Of a DNA stretch of 64,000 bases, positions 58,473-64,000 are shown one piece after another. Position 1 is the first letter of the stretch; each line of letters begins with the position of its first letter. This stretch comes from an uncultured Lachnospiraceae bacterium. GTDB taxonomy: Bacteria > Bacillota > Clostridia > Lachnospirales > Lachnospiraceae. The stretch covers positions 1-64,000 of the forward strand of contig CAKRFU010000007.1 of NCBI GenBank assembly GCA_934320845.1. Reading direction: 5' to 3'. The notes beneath the pieces are model-generated. The model did not search any database. It saw only the letters and a list, made by a program, of their open reading frames with translations, and was not told the DNA's origin. A program made the position numbers and the translations under genes.

Positions 58473-59069
58473 ATGTATACAAAAATCGGTGTAGCCGGCC
58501 CTGTCGGTTCAGGAAAAACAGCTCTTATCGAAGCACTGACAAGAAAACTTTCAAAAGAATACAGTATTGGTGTTATAACAAATGACATTTACACCAAAGA
58601 GGACGCTGAATTTTTATCAAAAAACAGTGTTCTGCCAAAGGAACGTATTATAGGTGTAGAAACAGGCGGCTGTCCTCACACCGCCATAAGGGAGGATGCG
58701 TCCATGAATCTCGAAGCTGTCGATGAACTTATCGACAAATTTCCTGACATAGAACTTCTTTTTATAGAAAGCGGCGGCGACAATCTCTCCGCAACATTCA
58801 GCCCGGAACTTGTCGAGGCAACAATATTTGTAATAGATGTTGCTGAAGGCGATAAAATACCACGCAAAGGCGGTCCCGGAATCACCCGTTCCGACCTTCT
58901 TGTAATAAATAAAACCGATTTAGCTCCGATGGTTGGTGCCGACCTCGGTGTAATGGAACGTGATTCAAAAAAAATGCGTGGTGACAGACCTTTTATATTT
59001 ACTAACATAAGAGGTGATGAAAATGTGGATACAGTTGTAGAATGGATTAAGGAAAATGTTCTTTTCTGA
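58473..59069 (+). CDS. ureG: Urease accessory protein UreG (GTPase)
   Basis: A 198-residue SIMIBI GTPase. P-loop [35 protein letters not shown], the metal-binding CPH motif in [33 protein letters not shown], and the G4 motif [22 protein letters not shown] precedes the ATG. It carries nickel with UreE and powers urease activation. Confidence 0.98.
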   Translation: MYTKIGVAGPVGSGKTALIEALTRKLSKEYSIGVITNDIYTKEDAEFLSKNSVLPKERIIGVETGGCPHTAIREDASMNLEAVDELIDKFPDIELLFIESGGDNLSATFSPELVEATIFVIDVAEGDKIPRKGGPGITRSDLLVINKTDLAPMVGADLGVMERDSKKMRGDRPFIFTNIRGDENVDTVVEWIKENVLF

Positions 59070-59128
59070 TAATTTTTTTACTGCTATATGAATATTTTCA
59101 TATTCCATCAAAAGGAGATTTCGATATA

Positions 59129-59935
59129 ATGCCTGACACAAATATAAACCGCTTTGGAAAAACCTCCACACTGAGGCTGTCAGCCGCCTCAAAGGACGGT
59201 AAGACAATTATTGATGATGTGTATTTTACATCTCCATATAAGATACTCCCCCCTTTTTATAACGATAACAGCCGATTTGCATCAACCATGATAATTTCCG
59301 TATCTGCCGGACTTATGGAGGGCGACAGACAAGACGTTTTCATACATGCAAAAGAAAATGCAAACCTTTTATGCACATCACAGGCGTTTGAAAAAATTCA
59401 CAAAATGAATAACGGCGAGGCCGGACGCACCATAAAACTCACAGTTGATAGCAATGCAACGCTTTGGTACGAACCGCTTCCCGTCATTCCGTTTGCAGAC
59501 TCCGCATTTACAAATCAAATTGACATATCATTAAATGACAATACATCCCGCTTTGCACTCACTGATATTATCAGTGCAGGGCGAATAGCACACGGGGAGG
59601 CATTTAAATACAAATATTACAACTCGTTAATAAACGCTTATATCGGAGATGAACTTGTCTTTTTCGATAATACAAGATACTCTCCTCGCAAATCTGATTT
59701 AAACGGACTTGGCATGTTTGAAAATCATTCACACCTCGCCACCGTTCTTTTGTTAAATTTTGACCTGACAGAACAGGAACAATCCTCAATATATGAAAAA
59801 ATAAATGAAAATCCCGAAATGACAGGAGGAATTTCAGCAATTGAACACGGATTTATAATAAAAATTCTCGGAAAAAGCGCGCAACAGCTCCAAAATGTTA
59901 CAAATCTGCTTAAAAATATCTTAAACATACTTTAA
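59129..59935 (+). CDS. ureD: Urease accessory protein UreD (UreH)
   Basis: A 268-residue scaffold protein. Motifs KTIIDDVYFTSPYKILPPF, STMIISVSAGLMEGDRQDVF, CTSQAFEKIHKM, ATLWYEPLPVIPFADSAF and the ISAGRIAHGEAFKYKYY signature identify UreD. It binds apo-urease and conducts nickel. Last in the operon, 59 bases after ureG; this ureABCEFGD order is common in Firmicutes. AAAGGAG precedes the start. Confidence 0.95.
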   Translation: MPDTNINRFGKTSTLRLSAASKDGKTIIDDVYFTSPYKILPPFYNDNSRFASTMIISVSAGLMEGDRQDVFIHAKENANLLCTSQAFEKIHKMNNGEAGRTIKLTVDSNATLWYEPLPVIPFADSAFTNQIDISLNDNTSRFALTDIISAGRIAHGEAFKYKYYNSLINAYIGDELVFFDNTRYSPRKSDLNGLGMFENHSHLATVLLLNFDLTEQEQSSIYEKINENPEMTGGISAIEHGFIIKILGKSAQQLQNVTNLLKNILNIL

Positions 59936-60007
59936 CAAAAAAGTTGAAAATATCACAAAAAAATGCATAATTCTGTTAATCATTTTGTAATTTTTAATTA
60001 AATTGTA

Positions 60008-60036
60008 TTGACAAACATATATCAAGTTGTTACAAT
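60008..60036 (+). promoter_or_regulatory. Consensus promoter of the NlpC/P60 gene
   Basis: -35 TTGACA (60008-60013) and -10 TACAAT (60031-60036), exactly 17 bases apart, about 106 bases before the start codon. The leader is long and AT-rich. Confidence 0.75.
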
Positions 60037-60141
60037 AAAAATCGTGATGTAATATTTTTGTAACAAACTTAAATAATTCATTACAAATTCTTTTAACAAA
60101 AATACAATTTACTTATAAAACAAATAATTATGGAGGATAAT

Positions 60142-61233
60142 ATGTTTAAGGAAGGCTTGACAAAAAAAGCATTATCACTTGGAACAGCGTTGACAATGTC
60201 TGTTGCATGCGTACTTTCATCGTTTAGTACACCTGCCGAGACTAAAGCGGCAACAATTCCGGGAATGGTATATTTCAACGATCAGATTACAGATGATGAC
60301 AATACTACAGATGTAGATGACAATACAAACGATACAGTAACAACAGGTTCAGCTATCAGTTCAGCAATCAAAGTTACAACAAATTTCAACAAACTTGGTA
60401 TCGTTGTTAAAAAGAGTGGTTTTATCAATGTAAACAAAAAAGCAGGAAGAGGTACAGTCGTTGGAAGGCTTTACAAAGGCTATAAAGTAAACATCATTGG
60501 TTCCACAAATAAAAGCTGGCTCAAAGTTAAATCAGGAAGAGTTTCAGGATATGTAAACAAAAAATATTTAGCAATCGGTACTGATGCAGCAAAAGTTGCA
60601 AATAAATATGGTACTGAATATGTAAAAGTTAATAAATCAGCAAAGAAAATCTCATTAAAGAAATCAAAAAATTCAAGTGCAAAAACACTTACAAGCATTA
60701 AGACAGGAAAAAGCTACAAGTTAGTTAAATTATATAGTGATGGATGGGCAAAAGTTAAATCTGGAAGAAAAACAGGTTATACTGATAAGCTTTCAGCTAT
60801 GACAGCTTACTACTCATTCAGCAACGCTCTCACACTTAATGGTGTCAGAGCAAGAAGATATGGTTCAAGCAAAGGATACAAAGCTTCCGTATATGCACAG
60901 AAGTTTGTCGGAAACCGTTATGTATGGGGCGGTACAAGCCTTACTCACGGAACTGACTGCTCAGGTTTTACAATGAGCGTTTACAAAAAGTTCGGATACA
61001 GAATTCCTAGAACATCCCGTGAACAGTCAACATACGGAAAGAAGGTCAGCTTTTCACATCTTGCACCTGGAGACCTTATCTTCTACACACACGGTACAGG
61101 TCGTGTAAACCATGTTGCAATGTATATTGGAAATGGTAATATTGTTCATGCGAGCAATCCAAAGACAGGTATCAAGATTTCAAAATACAATTATTCAAGA
61201 CCTAAATGTGCAAGAAGAATTGCTTACAAATAA
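60142..61233 (+). CDS. Secreted NlpC/P60 endopeptidase with SH3-like domains
   Basis: A 363-residue cell-wall hydrolase. Signal peptide (~1-36, cleavage near ETKAA), an Asp/Thr-rich linker (~45-75), two bacterial SH3-type repeats (~85-145 GFINVNKKAGRGTVVGRLYK; ~150-215 KNSSAKTLTSIKTGKSYKLV), then NlpC/P60 (~250-363). Catalytic Cys in HGTDCSGFTMSVYKKFG, His in GRVNHVAMYIGNG, third polar residue in IVHASNPKTGI. It would cut the peptide stems of peptidoglycan. The start at 60142 is chosen because the ATG at 60130 overlaps the GGAGG site itself. A terminator follows. Confidence 0.94.
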   Translation: MFKEGLTKKALSLGTALTMSVACVLSSFSTPAETKAATIPGMVYFNDQITDDDNTTDVDDNTNDTVTTGSAISSAIKVTTNFNKLGIVVKKSGFINVNKKAGRGTVVGRLYKGYKVNIIGSTNKSWLKVKSGRVSGYVNKKYLAIGTDAAKVANKYGTEYVKVNKSAKKISLKKSKNSSAKTLTSIKTGKSYKLVKLYSDGWAKVKSGRKTGYTDKLSAMTAYYSFSNALTLNGVRARRYGSSKGYKASVYAQKFVGNRYVWGGTSLTHGTDCSGFTMSVYKKFGYRIPRTSREQSTYGKKVSFSHLAPGDLIFYTHGTGRVNHVAMYIGNGNIVHASNPKTGIKISKYNYSRPKCARRIAYK

Positions 61234-61248
61234 TTTAAGACACTAAAA

Positions 61249-61291
61249 AAGTGCAGATATCAGAGTTAATTATTCTCTGACGTCTGCACTT
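61249..61291 (+). terminator. Terminator of the NlpC/P60 gene
   Basis: Stem AAGTGCAGA..TCAGAG pairing with CTCTGA..TCTGCACTT, followed by ATTTTATT. Confidence 0.85.
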
Positions 61292-61418
61292 ATTTTATTG
61301 CAAAAAACAAAAAAATTCTTGACAAAAGCATATTCCGTACATATAATCATATATATCCTATCAATTTAGTATGATAAGTATGAATTTAATTTTAGAATGT
61401 TTAGTTGGAGGGTTATAT

Positions 61419-62039
61419 ATGAAAGAGATATTATGCTTTGGAGATTCAAATACATATGGACTTATCCCGGGAACTAAATCCCGCTTTGACCGTGATACAC
61501 GCTGGACCGGTATACTCGAATCAGAACTTTTTTCAAAAGGTTATAAGATTGTCGAGGAGGGTTTGTGCGGCCGCACTACAATTTTTGAAGATGAACTTCG
61601 TGACAACAGACGTGGTGTAGATATGCTTCCGGCTCTTCTCGAATCACACAATCCTATCGATTATGTAATTCTTATGCTCGGAACAAACGATTGCAAAACT
61701 TACTACAACGCCTCTGCCGGACTTATTGGTAAAGGCATTGAAAAGCTTATTGCACAGATTAAAAGCTACAATTCAGAACTCGGTATACTGCTTATGTCTC
61801 CTATTGTTTTAGGTGATGAAGTCTGGAAGCCTGAGTATGACCCTGAGTTTAACAAAACTTCCGTAAAGACTTCACATAAACTTAAAGATGTATATAAAAA
61901 AATAGCAAAAAAATACGGCTGCCATTTCCTAGCAGCCTCAGATGCCGCATCCTACAGTGACGATGATATGGAACATATGGATGCCATAGGCCACCGTCAC
62001 CTTGCAGATGCAATATTAAATCTTGGTTTGTTTAACTGA
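61419..62039 (+). CDS. SGNH/GDSL hydrolase
   Basis: A 206-residue cytosolic esterase-type hydrolase. The block I serine is in EILCFGDSNTYGLIPG, block II Gly in EEGLCGRTTIFED, block III in LMLGTNDCKTYYN, and block V Asp/His in DAIGHRHLADAILNLG. It resembles the arylesterase/acetyl-xylan-esterase-like branch. The start at 61419 has GGAGGG before it; an ATG at 61371 is further upstream with no site. The convergent M56 gene ends four bases after its stop. Confidence 0.9.
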   Translation: MKEILCFGDSNTYGLIPGTKSRFDRDTRWTGILESELFSKGYKIVEEGLCGRTTIFEDELRDNRRGVDMLPALLESHNPIDYVILMLGTNDCKTYYNASAGLIGKGIEKLIAQIKSYNSELGILLMSPIVLGDEVWKPEYDPEFNKTSVKTSHKLKDVYKKIAKKYGCHFLAASDAASYSDDDMEHMDAIGHRHLADAILNLGLFN

Positions 62040-62043
62040 TGAA

Positions 62044-64000
62044 TCAGTTTGTTTCAGTATTGGTGTCAGCATTATCTCCGCTTTCATCACCGCCGGATGT
62101 ACCGGTGCTTTGAGAATAGCTGAATTCATACGGATTTTCATTTTCAATATCATATTTATAACTGCCCTTAACAGTGATATTGTTTTTTGCATTAGCTGCA
62201 AATCCAATTTTGAGAATATCTTTATCTTTCTCCTGCAGCGTGTAAACGACAATGTCTTTTTTGCCAAATGTGATACTGTCTCCGTTGTAACGCTCAAAAA
62301 CTTTGCTCAGGGTGCTGTTTCCATCCTCCTGTTTATAATACACGTCTTTAAGCTTTGTATCAAAAACTATGAATGTCTGTGATTTTGTACCGTTATATGT
62401 CAAAATTGCATATCTCTGTTCATCCTGCGTATCCTGAACCCATTTAATATCACAATAGTAGCCTTTTATATTCTTAAACGACTTACTTACGCCATCCGGC
62501 GTTATCTCCACTTTTTTGATTTCCTCCGAACCAGTACTGTCCTTTTGTGTAGTAACTCTTATAATCTCACGGTCAGAATCATTGTTTAATGAATGCGTAG
62601 TCTTTTCTGCATTATCAGAAGCATCAGCTTTTTTGTAGCTTTTTAACTCCGCCTTGCTAAGCTCTTTTTTTACAAATAACTTTTTATCTGTATCCCACAC
62701 ATAGAACATTTTGTTTCCTGCAATTTTGCTCTTTATAACACCTGTTGTATTCTCAGGAATTTTAAACTCACAGGAATTAGCCGAATTATCACTCTTTCCT
62801 GTAAGGTAAATCGGTTCTGATGCTCTGCGCAAATCATTTCCTTCTATATTCCAAAGATAGTATTCCTGCAGACTCTTTATATTCTTTTCTTTTTTGGTCT
62901 TTGCTTTCTTTCCTAATGCCGCTTTCACGTTTTCGTCAGAAACCTCTATATCCTGTCCCACAGAAATCTCATTTATGCTGTCATTATTGTAATCTGATAT
63001 ATGTACCTCAAAATCTTTGTTAAAATGAAGCTTATTCTCTTCTCTCACGGAATACAAATTATCAAGGCTTTCCTCCGCAAGTTTATTTCCGCTGTTGTCC
63101 TCAAGTATTATACTAAAACGACCATCATAACCGTTATCATTTTCAGTTCCGTCCGTCATAACAATTTTTACAATTTTTTCAAGTCCGTCGGAACTTTTAA
63201 CCGACGCTTTTGTTACAACCTTCTGATTATCATTTGTAAACAACGGTTCGCTTGTGGTATTTGTCTGCGATTCATTTGCATTGCCATCCCACAAACCTCC
63301 GTTCCACAATATCTGAAGCGGTCTTACCATAAACCACCATATGAATATAAGCAGACACACTAAAACAACTATCTGCCTGTCCTTTTTTTTCACCTTTTGC
63401 TGATATAACATTTTTGATGCCCTGTCCTCAAGATAGTTTTCCTGAAATGTTACCAGCGATGGATTTATGATTTTCTTTCCTTTATTCATGTTAATTATTT
63501 CCTGAGCGTACTCTGCACGCTTTTCCAAGCCGAAATAACTAATCGTGTCCTCGTCTGCCGCCGTCTCAATATCCCTGCATATAAAATAATACGCAAGCCA
63601 CATAAACGGGTTAAACCACTGAATTGACATAATGACAAATGCTGCTGCCCTCAAAACCCCATCATGTCTGCCGGCATGTATATCCATATGTTTAATTATG
63701 TACTTTGCTTCTGCCGCCTTCATCTCCTGCGGTATATATTTCTTCTGATTAAATATACCCGTCATAACAGGTATGTTTAATTTTTCACGCTGATATATAT
63801 CACTCTCAAGCCTCTTCGCCCCGCTGTTAAGCCAGTTTCTTATGCGTGCCTGTTTCACAAATGTATATATACATATAAAAACGGCTCCTGCTACCCATAT
63901 AATACTGCAAAATCTAAAGTTTATGTTTACGGTAAACGGCTCGACAAAAACACTCTGCCATCCTTTTAAACTTCCGCCATTTGAAACAAACGAAAGTCCC
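62044..64000 (-). CDS. BlaR1/MecR1-like M56-family membrane protein, N-terminus outside window
   Basis: Partial; the frame is open past 64000, and the C-terminal ~652 residues are seen. It has two TM segments near the window edge and downstream (FRFCSIIWVAGAVFICIYTF; QIVVLVCLLIFIWWFMVRPL), between which lies the M56 core: IIKHMDIHAGRHDGVLRAAA ... WFNPFMWLAYYFICRDIETA ADED. In active M56 proteins the zinc motif is HExxH; here it is HMDIH, so the catalytic Glu is absent. The ~400-residue extracellular C-terminus is Asn/Asp/Ser-rich with repeated beta-strand-like units and a Gly/Asp/Thr tail, not a penicillin-binding domain. Usually paired with a BlaI repressor, which would be outside the window. 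Confidence 0.85.
   Translation of the reverse strand, partial: GLSFVSNGGSLKGWQSVFVEPFTVNINFRFCSIIWVAGAVFICIYTFVKQARIRNWLNSGAKRLESDIYQREKLNIPVMTGIFNQKKYIPQEMKAAEAKYIIKHMDIHAGRHDGVLRAAAFVIMSIQWFNPFMWLAYYFICRDIETAADEDTISYFGLEKRAEYAQEIINMNKGKKIINPSLVTFQENYLEDRASKMLYQQKVKKKDRQIVVLVCLLIFIWWFMVRPLQILWNGGLWDGNANESQTNTTSEPLFTNDNQKVVTKASVKSSDGLEKIVKIVMTDGTENDNGYDGRFSIILEDNSGNKLAEESLDNLYSVREENKLHFNKDFEVHISDYNNDSINEISVGQDIEVSDENVKAALGKKAKTKKEKNIKSLQEYYLWNIEGNDLRRASEPIYLTGKSDNSANSCEFKIPENTTGVIKSKIAGNKMFYVWDTDKKLFVKKELSKAELKSYKKADASDNAEKTTHSLNNDSDREIIRVTTQKDSTGSEEIKKVEITPDGVSKSFKNIKGYYCDIKWVQDTQDEQRYAILTYNGTKSQTFIVFDTKLKDVYYKQEDGNSTLSKVFERYNGDSITFGKKDIVVYTLQEKDKDILKIGFAANAKNNITVKGSYKYDIENENPYEFSYSQSTGTSGGDESGDNADTNTETN

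Overview
The window looks like the chromosome of a low-GC Gram-positive anaerobe of the Lachnospiraceae type. The basis is AT-rich DNA, strong GGAGG ribosome binding sites, pyruvate phosphate dikinase, secreted GH2/GH3 glycosidases, DUF5688-type and Rpn-type accessory proteins, and a c-ring carrying the sodium-coupling residues found in clostridial F-ATPases. The species is not assigned. No tRNA, rRNA or CRISPR array was seen.

Region 1 (1-6.6 kb) is the right part of an integrated mobilizable element that continues off the left edge. It has a decayed TnpV/helicase fragment, Cro-type regulators, a MOBP-like relaxase overlapping a MobC gene, an intergenic region packed with hairpins (candidate oriT), a TnpV-like gene, a second accessory mobilization gene, a tyrosine integrase, an excisionase-like HTH protein, and a divergent XRE regulator behind a 20-bp inverted-repeat operator. 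It ends beside the 3' end of guaA.

Region 2 (6.6-24.7 kb) holds guaA, a Nudix hydrolase, a large PLD-DEAH helicase-DUF3427 protein, a CapA-like secreted protein, a membrane HD-GYP/REC phosphodiesterase, a chemoreceptor, a membrane Ser/Thr kinase paired with a small HTH protein, and an AraC regulator next to a secreted GH2 beta-galactosidase with a C-terminal Fn3 domain.

Region 3 (24.7-32.2 kb) is a plastic accessory zone. It contains a broken gene, small Cys-rich and membrane proteins, an Rpn-like PD-(D/E)XK nuclease, a DUF5688 operon, and a run of very small genes. That run includes a recent tandem duplication and a 38-residue zinc ribbon. It ends with an XRE gene and iteron-like repeats.

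Region 4 (32.2-48.8 kb) is core metabolism: ppdK, a GH3 glycosidase with an inserted beta-trefoil-like domain and a hairpin-rich, MITE-like intergenic element upstream, a lipoprotein cyclophilin, and a complete ATP synthase operon (atpZ-atpI-atpBEFHAGDC, all on the minus strand). A DUF402 protein and a cytidylate-kinase-like protein follow.

Region 5 (48.9-59.9 kb) reads as a nitrogen-acquisition island. It has a TyrR-like regulator without a GAFTGA motif, a polar amino-acid-type ABC transporter, a SpeB-family ureohydrolase that releases urea, and a divergent urease operon ureABCEFGD. Between speB and ureA lie divergent promoters, repeated palindromes and a terminator-like leader hairpin. The inferred logic is import of a guanidino compound or arginine derivative, hydrolysis to urea, then urea to ammonia.

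Region 6 (60-64 kb) has a secreted SH3-NlpC/P60 cell-wall hydrolase, an SGNH hydrolase, and a BlaR1-like M56 membrane protein, cut by the window edge, whose HExxH motif lacks the glutamate.
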